A program made the position numbers and the translations under genes. From assembly GCA_949825025.1 (NCBI GenBank), contig OX463783.1, positions 13,861,628 to 13,925,627 of the forward strand: a stretch of DNA of 64,000 bases, written 5' to 3'. The notes beneath the pieces were generated by a model, which was not told the DNA's origin, made no database searches, and saw only the letters and a list, made by a program, of their open reading frames with translations. Positions within the stretch are counted from its first letter, which is position 1. Every line of letters begins with the position of its first letter. The stretch comes from Siphlonurus alternatus (taxonomy: Eukaryota > Arthropoda > Insecta > Ephemeroptera > Siphlonuridae). Below, piece after piece: positions 37,486-50,951 of this stretch.

Positions 37486-40149
37486 TATAATAATATAGGT
37501 GTGTCTGATCATTCATTGTAATAAAAAGTATCATCAGTTAATTCTCATTAAAGAACGTCATAAAAAACATAAGATGTGTATAAAAACTATAATAGTAATT
37601 CTAGTAATAATATAATCAATGTAAAAGTGTTTTTCAATATAAATTTCTCACTGTTATAATAATGAAACATGATAGAAAATAATCCATTTAATAGTTAATA
37701 TACAGTACTTAAGTATTATAAATATATAGATAATGTAGCTAATAACCTGTATTTTTCTTAGCAATTTTCCGTTAATACGCAACCCATATCTGTCTATATC
37801 AAACTTGACATATCATTTACATTTAACCTCTAATATAATTAATTTCACTTTCTTTATAGTAAATATTAATTTATTTTTATTATTTTACTTGAAAATATAT
37901 ACTATAGATGATCTTATATGAGTATATATACTTAATATTTAATTAAATTATCTGTAAATTTAAACTTATATTATACAATTTTTTAAATACCCTTTTATGG
38001 AAATATATGTTATTATAATTATACAGGAGTAAGAAAAATTAATTATTTCTATGAAATACACCTTATAATTTCTACATGGACCTACTTATTTATGTAATTA
38101 ATTTTAAAATATTTAAATCTTACGTTGGAAAGCATATGGAATAATTTATGAGTATTGAGATTGAAATCATGAAATTAAGATTCTGCGTAATTGAAGTTCG
38201 TATATATATATTATATTAAATACTCTCTCAATATATTATCTTCGTTCATTTTCGTGTATTCTCGTCTATTTTTGTCTTTGTTTGAAAATAATCAAAAGAT
38301 ATTTTTTTTTATAAATAATGCGACTATTAAATTTTTATTATTGAACTCTTCTAATCTATATACTGACTCTAAATAATTTGCATTTTCAAAAGTAGATGAT
38401 ATAGTTATATTCTTTTTAACTTGGTCTTGTCATATCAATATTATCGAAATTATATAGCATGTAGACAATGAAAAATCTTAATATAATACTTTCATTATTT
38501 ATTTTAATAATTTATTACATCACCTTTGGGGCATTACGGGTTTAAATGAATTGATGATGTAACTTGTATGATGAATATGTACGGGATTTAGGCCTTTGGT
38601 ATGTAGGGTAGCAACAAGTCTTCGGGTGTGGTACCTCCACATTGTCACAAGACAGGTAGTTCAGATAGTGTGGGTTTTATAGGTGACATATTTGTCCCAT
38701 ATACCTTTCTTAGTGAGCTTGCATATGTACGTGCATGTGTTTCTTGTATTGTAGGAAATGCCAAGGATTATTTGAAATTACTTTTAAATATTATTTAATT
38801 TAATAAGACTCGATTTAAGAAAAAAGTCAACCAGGTTTTTTTACTAGCTACGGTTAGTATCAGGCTACTATTATAACCATTGTTAGTGAGGAACTTGGAT
38901 ATTTTTCCTGTGGGTGTGATGGGAGTGGAAATCTTTAAAATTTAAGAGGTTGCTTTTTTGGCAGTATTTGTTTCAAGTTAAAGTTTGTTTGTTTTTACTA
39001 TGGAGATTTCAACGTACGCAACTGTACATTTTATCCTGTGGAGCAATGAACATTAATTTTATTATTATGGCAGCTATTTTTGATGATACATTGACAATGA
39101 CGTAAATATTCTTCTAAAGCATTAAGACAATAAATTTGTCATATAATATATCATAACAAGAATTTTTTTTGTACAAATATACGTTTTATCAAAATTAAAA
39201 AAATAAAATAAAATAAAAAAAATTACTGTATTATTGTTGTTTGTAAGTTATGATCCGTTCACGCATTCACCTTTAAATTAATGTCATTGTTTCTATAAGC
39301 CATGTTCTTCATCATTTTATTTTTCAAACTGACCAACGATCCAATGAATCCATACTGCTATCAATATACCTGTGTCATTAATTCTGTAAATAATCTGCTA
39401 GAGCCATATAGAATAAGAATTTTAAAAAAATCTATAATATTTCAAACATCAATCACTTATGGTTTTGAGAAAATTCAAAGATGTAGTTCTCGTACAATAC
39501 CTCTATTTCCGGTTTTTGTCCATAAGGCTCAATGTAATTTTTATTTATTTAAAAAAAAACTGATTAGACAGATTGACTTTAAAATTAAAATCAAGAGATT
39601 AAAGTCAATTTTAGGGAGCAATTTCTTAGATTTTTTTTTCTATACGTATCCGGTTTGATTATAAATGTGATTTGAATATATAATGATGATCTAGATAATT
39701 ATAATCTGTCACCAAATGTCTCTTCTACCGATCAGTCATCATATCGCATCTCATCACATTTACATATAAAAAATCACGATGACGTTCATCTTTAGAGCCG
39801 CCTTTCTAACCTACTGACTGCATTCCTTCTTATCTTATAATCAGAATAATATATTATTGTTATTATTATTTTATAATAGAAAGGTCAGTTTGACATAATA
39901 TATATATAAAAAATAAAATTAAGTTATTTTTAATATAATGAGGTATTTTTTTTATCTATTTTAAAAAAATCTTAATTTAAATATAATTAAAAGTCAATTT
40001 TATATATTTTTTTTATTGATTAAAATTTATATATATGTTTTATCAGACAGAGGATATAAAAGTTAAAAAGTAAACAAAGTGTTTCAGATACATTTTTTAG
40101 TTTAAATTTTTTTAAAAGAAGGTCCTCGATTTCTAATCTAACGAACTTT
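37486..40149. other. AT-rich DNA with an unclassified GC-richer patch
   Basis: A patch at 38530-38740 (GGGCATTACGGG, TACGGGATTTAGGCCTTTGG, GTGTGGTACCTCCAC) looks transposon-derived but has no visible termini. A 118-codon open frame at 39302-39658 starts with ATG but has Ile/Phe/Lys-biased composition and no motif; not called. Confidence 0.5.
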
Positions 40150-40620
40150 TTTTTTTTTTTACTATATATGAGAATTGAGTCACAGTTGCAGTTGGAGTAT
40201 AGTGTGCGTTCGAGGTGACTGTCTAACCCAGTCCGGACTGGTCTGTGAAAATGGCGGTATATCTTGGTCACGTGGTCTGAAACGTCATATTTACGTCACT
40301 ATCTGGTTTTGAAGAAAAAACGCGCAGTCCGACGGATCGACTACTATCAGCTGTCGGGCGCGTGAAAGGCGGCGTACAGTACTTTTTGGTACAGTAAAAA
40401 TGGAGCCTGCTGCTGTAGATCGTTGCAATTAATAGAGAAAAGGTGCATGTATCCCGTCCCGCCCAAGGATTGCGCCAAAATTACTAAAACATTGCGCATT
40501 TCGAGTATTGCGACGTATTTCGTTGTTCAGTTTAGTTCTACAGTCCGACTAGGGGGACTCGTCCGACTTTTTAGCCGGACCGCTCAACAAAAGATTTGTT
40601 GATTTTAAGTCTTAGGATGA
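40150..40620. promoter_or_regulatory. CpG-rich island upstream of the Knirps-family gene, possible promoter or 5' exon
   Basis: This is the strongest CpG-containing non-repeat-like stretch 5' of the gene: CGCGCAGTCCGACGGATCGA, GCTGTCGGGCGCGTGAAAGG, GGCGGCGTAC and several CAGTCCGAC-type repeats. The region is about 7 kb upstream of the start codon in gene orientation. A TTCAGTT initiator-like motif is on the plus strand (40526-40532). No long open frame. An alternative is a decayed transposon, given the repeated GTCCGAC motifs. Confidence 0.35.
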
Positions 40621-40749
40621 AAGACGATACTTTTAATTCTATATTTTCATAAAAAAATTGTACACGTGTGTAAAATGTGGAATTTTTTTGTAAAAAATAC
40701 TGAACTGTTTTTTAAGCTTTCACTAAATTGGGTTTATTTTTTTAATAAG

Positions 40750-40960
40750 GTTATTGAGCTCATTAGATCACCGAAGTTCAACATCATAGAGCTTGGATGG
40801 GTGACCGTTAAGTTGATTCTTTCCATGCAGGAATAAGTAATGAATTGCGCTTCCCACCCAATGCAAAGTACTGTAGTTCCTCTGCTTTTCAAAAACCTTA
40901 GTTTATTAATAAAATTCCATCATAATTTAAGTTTCCATGGTTCCCTCAATTATATCTTAA
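40750..40960 (+). mobile_element. Decayed 5S-derived SINE copy, plus orientation
   Basis: AGATCACCGAAGTTCAACAT and CTTGGATGGGTGACCGTTAA keep the 5S-like head; part of the segment between them is deleted relative to the 25 kb copy. The body is recognisable from CGCTTCCCACCC, GTAGTTCCTCTGCTTTTC and TTTCCATGGTTCCCTCA, in the same order as in the 25 kb copy. The 3' end is unclear. Confidence 0.7.
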
Positions 40961-41812
40961 CTCATTGTTTTCCAGTCCCTTATGTCCAATTCTCTACCGT
41001 GAATTTCAAGCTTGTTAATTATAAATTTGCAACTCAAGTTAAATATTATAGCACAGAAAAATGTCATAAAAAGTATATGAATATAGTTACAGTCATTACT
41101 GTATGAATTGCAATAATTAAAAATAAAACTGGTCTTTCAGTCTTGCATAAGTGTGTAAATTATTTATATAAGTTAATTTTAGTATTACGGAAATAATAGC
41201 ATTTTTTTTTGTAAATAAAATGATCCATAAAATTAGTATGATGATTTAAATTTATAAAAAAAATATATATAATATATTATATCGAAAGTAAGAGATATTT
41301 CTCAAGATTGATACAGTTGCAATGAAATGTGACAATTTCCCACGCGCTAAAACTTACCACAGTGAATAAAATATACCATCAGAGAGACGTTACAGCAAAT
41401 AGTTTCGCTTCTATATGCAACAACAAACACGTTACACTTTCGCTTTTATAGTTGTCACCACCATGCTTGTATATAAACTACTCCCTTCCTATATCTATAA
41501 AGTAACCATGCTTAAATTTAAATTGTTATGCTTTCATTTACGCGTAACATGCATGATAAAATATTTTAAATTTTAACAAAAAAATTATATAAGAAAAAAA
41601 CTAGATCAAAATATAATATCCAGAAGTGAAAATAACAAATATTTATTATAAAAAGTTGTATTGTTATATTTAAATATAATAAGAAAATGTCAACAAAATC
41701 ATTGTCAACTCCAACTGATTTTAATCGTATATAGTACAATTTAACAATTTTACTGGGAAGTGACGGAATTACATTTAATAATAAAGTGCCAATTTGTAAA
41801 CTTGTTATAGTA

Positions 41813-42020
41813 AATTTAATTTAATATTCCTTCCGGAATTAGCCGGAAGTGTTTTTAAATTTGTGTCTATTCTGTTTGTAATTCAGTTTTGAAAAATTTA
41901 AAAATGTTTTGTAGAAGAATTGCTGACCTATTTGTGGAATTGCAACGCTGAAATGCGAATAAGAAGAACAGAAATTCTACACTTCCGGCTACTTCTGGAG
42001 GGAATATAATATAAAATTGA
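41813..42020. mobile_element. Inverted-repeat element with CCGGAAGT in its ends, copy 1
   Basis: ATATTCCTTCCGGAATTAGC with CGGAAGTG on the left pairs with the complement of CACTTCCGGCTACTTCTGGA and GGGAATATAAT on the right. The arms are about 40 bp; the interior is AT-rich. Confidence 0.75.
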
Positions 42021-42919
42021 CTTCATTCTAATCTATACTTCAGTTTTAGCAATCCTTTGCATGGCTAATAAGGGATACCGTACGTACATTTACGAATTTA
42101 ATTTCTCACGCATGTTTAGTATACTTATAATTCAAAATACAAGTCTATACATCAATAAATAAAATCAATATCCTCAAAATCATATAAAGTGGCTTCCGGT
42201 GATCTTCTATTTTTTTACTACAAAACTGTAGTGTTAATCTTGTTTACATCCGTACATCGTAAGCGAAATTGCCTCTTTTTTTCACATAATGTGACGTCAA
42301 AATTGAATATTATTTCCTAACTAGAACTGCGTGATATTGAATTCACTAATGACATTAAAATTTCACATTACTGTATTTTAATTAAGGTAATTTAAAACAC
42401 TTTTTTTTAATATAATTATATTATATCAAATTTCATATACATATATTTTATATATGATTAATCTAAATAAAACCACAGGGTCAAGAAACCAAAAATATTA
42501 AATATTTGACCTATATGTAACATGTCATGTTATTAAAAATATTATATATAATTATTTACATCTATAATTTTTTTTTTATTAAAATCATAAACAATATTAT
42601 TGATTATAACATTTATAACGTGAAGAAGCCATAAAGAAAAAAATGCATAGAGGATTTGAAAGTATTATATAAAAAATGTAATATAGCTTAAAGGCAAAAA
42701 TTTTATTAGATGCACATATTGAATTTCTAAAATGCAGGTATATGATTTTATATTTCTATATATAAAAAAAAATTATATACATAAAAGCCCGTTAATTTTA
42801 TACACAGAACAAAAGATATAGAAGTTTGAAATCATCAAGGTATACCTTAATACTATATTATCATACCATCATCACACCTGTATATCATACAAATAATAGA
42901 ATGCATAACGCTATAAACC

Positions 42920-42970
42920 ACAAATACAACGTTTATGGTATCCTAAAGTGTACACTTAAGTCAAGATAAA
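42920..42970 (-). repeat. Dispersed repeat family A, head fragment
   Basis: On the minus strand it reads AAGTGTACACTTTAGGATAC then CATAAACGTTG, a mutated version of the family head. Confidence 0.45.
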
Positions 42971-43479
42971 CTGTTTATCCTGCTGTATCAACTCGCCCTA
43001 AAATTAAGCAATTATTTGATTTATTCAGCATTAAAATAGAAATGACCAATGCCTATTCTAAATGCTCTGTTTTGATATTGTCTAACTTCAGAACAAAATA
43101 GATGGAAAATTTATATAAGCTTGAATGTACACTATAGTAAAAAGAATGAATTTTCTTTTAATTTCAAGAACTTACTGTTAGTATAAATTATTGTAATTTT
43201 TGTATAATTTTTTCTCCGTGTATTCCATCTACGTCAGACCTTATAACCTTATACTGTGTTGTAGGTAAAAGAGGTTCATCTTCTTTTTTTTTAAAAAGCT
43301 AGCTAGCACACTACTGAGTATTATACCGTTATAAAGAAGATGATGCTATAACAACAACAGACGTTGGACCATATGATGATGAAGATGATGGTTTTTTGAC
43401 CTCATGTATATGGTAGCTCATTTAAAACACCTTTACTACTACTCATATTGAACACATTCTTTAATCATCTTTAAGGTGT

Positions 43480-43506
43480 TATTTTTTTTTTTTTTTTTTT
43501 TTTTTA
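43480..43506. repeat. Poly-T run
   Basis: About 25 T, possibly the tail of a minus-strand retroelement; nothing recognisable follows it. Confidence 0.75.
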
Positions 43507-43711
43507 CCTTTTGCACATTTTCAATCTAGATCGTCTAAAGAAAATGATGTCAAGATTTTTTTATCATCAAAAGTTTTTAATGTTTTTTTTTTTTTGAATT
43601 TTACTAAAAGTATTATTTTTTGTTAACGGATAACTCTTGAAAAAGTTTCTATTAACGTATATTGAAATTTATTATAAAGATTTATGTATAACGTCGTATA
43701 ACAAGGTATAA

Positions 43712-44324
43712 CACAGTAACGATCTAACACATAAAAGCGTAACTGGATTATTAATTTATACCTGTAAAACTAAGTTTTATCGTAATGTAACTCCTATTAA
43801 TTTAATGTTGGACACAATGTGCTGGATGTCAATCAAACAAAGGTTGGCATTAAATGTGTTAGTTTTTGTTCACCGAATTGTAAACAAGAGAGTGCCAAAC
43901 TACCTGTGTAATGATATAATGTACCACAATGAAGTTCATCAACACAACACAAGAACTGCCGGCAATATTCGCATCGGGAAACAGAAAAATAGATTTTATC
44001 AAAAATCTATTATGGTTAGTGGATTCAAACTGTTTAATAGTTTACCAAGATATGTGAAAAACATCGTAGATAGCAAACAATTTAAAAGAGAATGTGTTTT
44101 ATTTGTTAAAAAAATGTTTTTAAAAAAGAAATATACAAACTGATTTTGTGACAATAGGAGGAAATGATGAAAATTGTAATATTATCATAAATATTTTATT
44201 ATAATATAAAAGGTGGATGTTCCTGAAATATGTGAAAAATGTATGATATGTTATGCAAAAAATATGTATGTACTAGCATTTTTGCTAAATAAAGAATTTT
44301 ACTTACTTACTTACTTACTTACTT
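43712..44324 (+). mobile_element. LINE 3' fragment (Jockey-like) with ORF2 C-terminus and TTAC tail
   Basis: An open frame of 143 codons (43712-44143) ends in TGA. From about residue 29 it reads like the region after the reverse transcriptase of Jockey/CR1-type non-LTR elements: TPINLMLDTMCWMSIKQRL, then LVFVHRIVNKRVPNYL, a YHNEVHQHNTR stretch, and the hallmark FKLFNSLP close to the end. A short 3' UTR leads to AATAAAG and then about six TTAC repeats (44301-44324), the microsatellite tail typical of such elements. The polymerase, endonuclease and ORF1 are missing, so this is a 5'-truncated dead copy. An 11-bp direct repeat (TGTATGTACTA) occurs shortly before and right after the tail; I cannot tell whether it is a target duplication. 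Confidence 0.85.
43805..44143 (+). pseudogene. Truncated LINE ORF2 C-terminal coding remnant
   Basis: This is the methionine-initiated part (112 codons plus stop) of the LINE fragment's open frame. It carries the post-polymerase C-terminal region with WMSIKQR and FNSLP. It lacks all catalytic residues of reverse transcriptase, so it is a remnant and not a functional gene. The reading frame itself has not yet acquired stops, which suggests a fairly recent insertion. Confidence 0.8.
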
Positions 44325-44546
44325 GTATGTACTATGATCCAGGTAAATTATCCAGGTGCTTGATAAAGCTCCAGTAGATGTGGAAAGTAAATGTTATAAC
44401 CACCAAATAATATTGAAAATTGTATATATAATAAATTTATTGTGATCATATTTATATTGATACAATATCCGATTTCAAAAATCCTTATTAATTAAGTACC
44501 ATGCAGCCAGCAGTCGTTGATTGTCTTTTTTAAGGATATTTCCACG

Positions 44547-44548
<2 letters not shown>

Positions 44549-44585
<37 letters not shown>

Positions 44586-44885
44586 GTTTTAATGAAACCA
44601 CACACAATTGGGTACTTCTACTAAATATGAAACCCCATAATTTCTGAAATCCTAACTTGATCGTTTCGCAGATTCGTTGGGAATGGAAGTAGCCATGGCC
44701 TGGCAATCCATCCCAACATTTGCTTGTGACTGAGGGAAACGTAGAAATTGCAGCCAGGATGGACGCTATACAACTTTTGTCCCTAGACTAGAAGTGCAAT
44801 GGTTCAAAGTCAAGAAAACCATGACATAGTAGAAAAACGTAACGATTTACCCCTAGGTTGGAAACGTGATTTTCGTTTAAAAATT
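44549..44885 (-). mobile_element. 5'-truncated 5S-type SINE copy with poly-A tail
   Basis: The plus strand starts with about 32 T (44549-44581), the complement of a poly-A tail, followed by the same body as the 25 kb copy: ACCCAATT end, GGGAAACGTAGAAATTGCAG in the core, and TTACCCCTAGGTTGGAAACG near the head side. The 5S head itself is absent, as expected for incomplete reverse transcription. Confidence 0.85.
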
Positions 44886-47815
44886 TAAAGCCACTACAAT
44901 ATTTAATAATTTTGCTTAACAAATTGCATTTCAGCTTCTTTTATAGACAACCTTTCATTTTCTTTTGTAAAATCTATAGTAAAATAAGTTTGCAACACTG
45001 ATTTAAAAAATACTTTAATTTGACACCCCATTTATAGTAAAAGGGCATATTGGGGGTATTCGATTTAAACATAAATATAAATAGACTAAAATCAATGTTA
45101 CCATTGAAACTTGAAACCGTATCAAGCATCTTTTACAATTTATTTTTTTTATAAAGTATAAACGGTAACGTACACCTTAATAAAAAAATATGTCACCTAA
45201 TATAAATGACATTTTGAGTCCATGAAGTATTCTTTTTATAAAATGAAGTACTTCAATTTTTCAACCTCTTCAAAAAATATTTTTTTATACACTTTCTAAA
45301 AAAAATAGAAGTATCTTTTATATTTTAGCGGTAAATATTTGTCACTTTAATGAGGTCTGTGACATATCTTAACCCTTAATATTTTTTTTATTTATTTTTC
45401 ATCCCTGTGTCTGTTAAACCCTCTTTTAATAATATTATATACCTGGAAATATAAAGCATAATATAGAAAAATTATTTCTTAAAAAATATAATAATAAAGA
45501 CAACTCTAATTAATGTGAAGTTTTTTTAAAATGATATGAACAGTTTTTTAAGTTAATTACTAATATAATAAAGAACATAGAGTAGGATTAAAACATTTTT
45601 GTGGTATTTAATAAGAAAATGTATACAAAAAATATTTTTTTAAAATACCACTATTTTTTTTTTCTTCTGAAGACGTTCTTAAAAAAAAAATAGAAACTAA
45701 ATAATTCTATATATCACACAGGTAGTAAAAGTTTGTGTTTTACTCCATATATCATATAGTTTTATATTTTTTAATAGTAATTTATAATAATAATTTTTAA
45801 AAAAATTTGTAACAGATGGTTTTCATTTCCTAGTAAAAATTTCTAGTATTAAATATGAATGACCACTCTATGTCATTGTATGTAGTTCCATCCTTTCACC
45901 GCAGGGTAAAAATAAATATATTATCTCCTTAATGTTTTTAAATGTAATTTTTTTATTAAAATTTCTTGCAAAAAGATATTTCGTAAAAATCTTAAAAAAA
46001 AGGAAATTATAGCAAGTAAAATTCCCTTAAATTTAGTCTAAATTAATAATAATGGAACTTTCCTATCTATTATACGATTATTTTGTTTATTTATGAGAAT
46101 AATTTACAATTAAAGTTTAATTTAAATAAAGTCATTTACTTAATATTTTTTTCTACTCCTAATTATGAAAATAAGAAAGATCTGTTGTAGATAATTTCTC
46201 TGATTCAAACATAATTTCTTACGAAGTAAGATTCATTTTTTAAACATATACTGTAATCAGAGAATCCTTTTTTAAAATTTATCATACCATATGTTATAAT
46301 AATTTAGCTATTGAAATTCATAAGTGAATATAATTTTTAACTTCCTTGTATAGTAAAAAAAAAAATAATAATACTATGTAACTTTGAATAATATCAAACG
46401 TTATAATATAACACATAAGACATATTGTTTACATATAAAAAAGATGGCATCTGACTTTTAAAGCATTAAGTGTATATTTTTTTTTTTATCATACTGTTAT
46501 ATTATTCTTTTCTTGTATGTATCTTTTAGAGTATTGAATGTAAAGATGAAAAGAAAATATAATAAAAAAGTTGTGGGTCCATACAATACTTGTGTTATGA
46601 TTACTCGACCATGTGAATATAAAAAAATAAAAATAAAACAGCATACTCATGTAAAAATGAACAATATATTTAAAAAAAAATATATATGTTCATTCAAATG
46701 TTTATGCACTTTTGAGAGACAAATATTATGTAAAAAAAAATCAGGATGACACCACTTCAAAAAAAAATTCTATTTTAACAAAAGATTATATAATATTGAC
46801 ATGCAGAGTATATTTTCATATTATTATATTTTTTAAAGAAAAAATCAATAATATTATGGTTACAATTATATGAAAAATGACGACATGTCAAAAAAAATCT
46901 TATAAAAATGACACAAGAGGCTATTGAAAAGAGAAATGTATAAAAAATTTGAGGGGTTACAAAGTTTTCAAATCATGACCCCTATATTGATAAAAAAGAA
47001 GACATTTGATTATTAAAATAGATAAAAAAAATATATATCAGATCTACTTATATCTGTCATATGTTTTATAACTTTTAAAAAATTACAAAATGCAAATCAT
47101 ATTCTTTTTATTATATACCTTGTCGACACATATAAAAATATGCATATTTTTTTTTTTAGTACGGGTTATAATGCATAAAAAGATTGTATATTATAATTCT
47201 ATATCAAAGATGTAGTCGTTATATACTTTAAATTAATGATGTAAGAACTCAATAATAAAACTAGTAATATTTTTTTATACAATTTCATTTTACAATCATA
47301 CCTTTATAATATATAGAGGTTAACCAATGAAATATACACACATATCGATTCTTTATAAGTTATATTATATATAGTAAAAAACTTGGACCCTTTTCATTAT
47401 TTGATTTTTTTTTTATGTAGCCTACAAAAGGCAGTATGCACGATTTTGTTATGTGTATATGGCTAACCGTATTACATACATACCATTTGTAATAAGATTT
47501 TTTTTTATATGCTGAGATACTAAGCAGCTGTCAAAAGTGTGAAATATAGAACTAGATTATTTTATAAAAGATTTAACAACTTACGTCATATAATTTGATT
47601 GTAATTATTTTTGTAGCGTTTAATTCAACGATTTTTATATTTTGTGCTTGAATAATTCTCAAAGTTATAGATTTCCAATTTTTAATGTAAATGAAAGAAT
47701 GAATTATTAATATTATGTAATTTATGTATAATATATTTTTATGTCATTTTTTGGTTTTATAAGCTTTAAAATTACAATAGAAATATTAGCAACATATAAA
47801 TTTAGCATTACGTAT
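44886..47815. other. AT-rich intergenic DNA, nothing recognised
   Basis: Very AT-rich with many A and T runs; no supported gene or repeat. The 78-codon frame at 46513-46749 is Lys-rich and shows no motif. Confidence 0.6.
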
Positions 47816-48136
47816 AATGGAGTATTGTCCTCAATTTTTTTTATTGCAGAAATGGATAGAGCGTGCAAAGTTATGCTACCCTGATTTTTTTCAGATTTTT
47901 TAGAGCCCGGGAAGTATTTTTAAAAAATTATTAAAAGTCCTTTTTGTGACGTCACGCGGCGACAAGTCCTATCTTTTTCTTAAGGAGCGGCGTCTCGTGA
48001 CGTCACAAAAATAACTTTCAATAATTTTTTAAAAATAGTTCCCGGGCTCTAAAAAATATGAAAAAAATCAGGGTAGCACAACTTTGCACCCTCTATCCAT
48101 TTCTGCAATAAAAAAAATTGAGGACAACACTCCATT
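47816..48136. mobile_element. Near-perfect palindromic element (TGCAGAAATGGATAGAG family), copy 2
   Basis: Same organisation as the 8.1 kb copy: ATGGAGTATTGTCCTCAATT at the left end, its inverted copy at the right, GTGACGTCACGCGG and GTCTCGTGACGTCAC at the centre. The two arms differ at only a few positions. Confidence 0.9.
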
Positions 48137-48482
48137 TCAGTGTATCCAAATATTCAAATGAATTTTAAATGCTTTTTTTGACATCTGTATGTGAGACCCA
48201 TGTAGAAAATGTCCTTGTTCCATTGGAGTTAATTTATTATTGTGTTTATTTATTGTTGTGTGTTACTAGTACTACCATTATCACTTTTTGTGTGGTTGAG
48301 CAGGGTGATGTTGACAGTATGTTGCAATAATGTAAATATTAATTCTTCGATTTCGTTTGTGTAATTTTCTCTTAATAACGGGAGTATGTATGAATTTCTT
48401 ACGGCAAAATTCAAAATCTGATACCTTCAATTTCTTATTTTTTCAGGATTTAAATCTGTTTTAGTTGTTATTTAAAAATAAT

Positions 48483-48530
48483 TAGGGACTGCATTCACAA
48501 AGAATTTTTCTAAGTCCTAAAATTTGATAA
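48483..48530 (+). repeat. Single-ended remnant with the GCATTCACAAAG terminus
   Basis: AGGGACTGCATTCACAAAGA matches the terminal sequence of the 33.2 and 62.8 kb elements. No matching opposite end was found nearby, so it is either a broken copy or a chance match. Confidence 0.4.
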
Positions 48531-50951
48531 TTCTATCCATTTCTATATAGGTATTTTGCATTGACCGAACTATACCACATTTATCACACATTTAAACAAC
48601 TCACTATTTGAAAATATAATTAATTTATATTATATAATTATACTAAACACTTAATTGTCCAATCCAATTCTTGATATTATTAATAAAGTTGATTTTCTGT
48701 ATGATAAAATTTACAAAGAAGATTGACTACAATTATATAAAATACTTAAGAGTATATAAATCGTTTTGTTTAATACATTTATCTTATATTTCAATATTAG
48801 TAGTAAGGATTGAACAGAGTACTTCTTCATGTTCAATATCGTGTTTCCTGTTTTCACCGCGTTTACAAGCTTCTTTAAGCAGCAGTAGTAATGCTGAAAG
48901 AGTGATTGAATAAGCATGCAACAGCAAGTAGTAAGTATACTATGTCGTGCAACTACCTGCTACATTACCCTACTTAAATACTGCACACGATAAAATGCAT
49001 CTTATTGTTTTTTAATGCATTTTCTTGTAATTGTTCTTTTTTATGCAATTTTATTATATTTTTATGCATTATTTTTTTTCTTGGAAATTTATTTTTAGTA
49101 TTTTTATAATCGCCAAATGTGAAACAATACAATCAACATTAAATGTTGATTAATGATAGAGAAAAATTAATAGCTCTAATCAAAATTTGCAATTGTCTTT
49201 TTTAACATATTTATATACATTATTTGCAATATGTGTAACTGATTGTAAGATTGTACAAATAATGAGTTGTGTTTTTACTGAATTTTATTTTGCATAAATA
49301 AAAATGGGATCAACAAAGTTAAAGATTTAATTTCAATTTATTTTATTAACTTAGAACGTGTGCAAATATCAAATAATGATTATATGAATAAATAAACCTC
49401 TGTATAAATTATTTTTGATGTTTGAATATGAATTACTGTTGCTAAAAATACATGCAGTATCTTTACTGCATTTAATGCCATTGTGTTTAAAACAATATTA
49501 ATTTAAATTTTTTATGAAATCAAAAATTATATGCGTAAAATAAATAGCATAAAATTAATAAACTAGGTAATTTTATTAGCATAACGGCTAATATTATAAC
49601 CTATACTACTATGTTGTATACTATCCAATATATCCAATATTCGTAGTAATTATAACCGGTAACACCTTGCATTTACTGTACGAAAATTGCATGTATTGTT
49701 TATTACAATAAACCATATAGTATATAATACAACCTTCTTATACTATATACTGCATATTATATTAACTATTAAATACGGTATTGCACCGAACACAATTTAA
49801 TTTACTTAAAAAAAAAAATCTGTATTATTATACGCCAATATAAGTGTGTCTGTTAATTTTAAATAATAGGCGTTTAAAATATTCAATTAATTTTACGTTT
49901 TATATGTACAATATCAAGATGTCCTGTTAATTTTGATTGCGACTGTACATACCTATATTATTTAATAAGAACAATTAATTAAATAACTTTAATATGAACT
50001 AAAATAATCATAACCGAAGTTTAGCAATTAAAATATGCATATTAATATATTAATGATTAAAAATTATTCATACACATTAAAAGTTATAAGATTTACTCTA
50101 TTTGTAAAATTAAGGTTAAATACTCTAAAACAATAGTAATTATTACAATTATTTAATATTTTAATTTTAAAATTCATGCTAATAACAACAATAAGTAATT
50201 ACAAAATAAACAATAGCTTGACTAATCCATATTATAGCCACTTGTGATTATGAATAATTATTACTTACAGTACTTGAAATAATAAGGATGTTATTACAAA
50301 TATAGAGAATTGAGATCATGTACTTGGTATAATTTCTCTTACTAATTATTGACAAATATTATTCACACTTCTCATCTTCTGTCACTTCAACCTAATTTGT
50401 ATTGCATGTTAATTTACTAAGTCAATATTATAAGCAAAAGACAGTATGATTTTTTTTCCTAGTATAATACCCCTTCTTTCTTACTTAGAAAAATCCTGAC
50501 CATATAATAAATAAAGTTGTAACTCTTATATTTGAACCTTTGTTGTATCCGTATATAGTTCGAATAATAATGATCAGTATATTGTAATGTATTTGACCTC
50601 TTTGATTGTAAATTTATTCTTTATTTCTTAGAATACAGAGAATGATTATTGATATATAAGGTAAAATCACAAATATTTAAAGTAAATTTCACATGGAATT
50701 TTTAAAGTATTGACCTATACTGTATGCTAACTATTTTATCTTTTACACTTAAAAATATTTAATATTATAAATAAATAGACTCTTATGTTGTTAATTATAT
50801 ATGCTTATATTTTACTTGTGAAATTTATATATTTAACTCATAATATTTGTGGATTATTATGTACTTGATTATATTATTAACTAGGGACTATTTATACTGA
50901 AAATAATCCAATTTTAAAGCAGAAATGCGCTGCTTGCATAATAATAAAATT
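48531..50951. other. AT-rich intergenic DNA, nothing recognised
   Basis: No gene or clear repeat structure seen between the terminal remnant at 48.5 kb and the short hairpin at 50.96 kb. Confidence 0.6.

Noticed and set aside
39302..39658. ATG-initiated 118-codon frame
   Set aside because: Ile/Phe/Lys/Leu-biased composition as expected from AT-rich DNA, no motif, no splice or UTR evidence.
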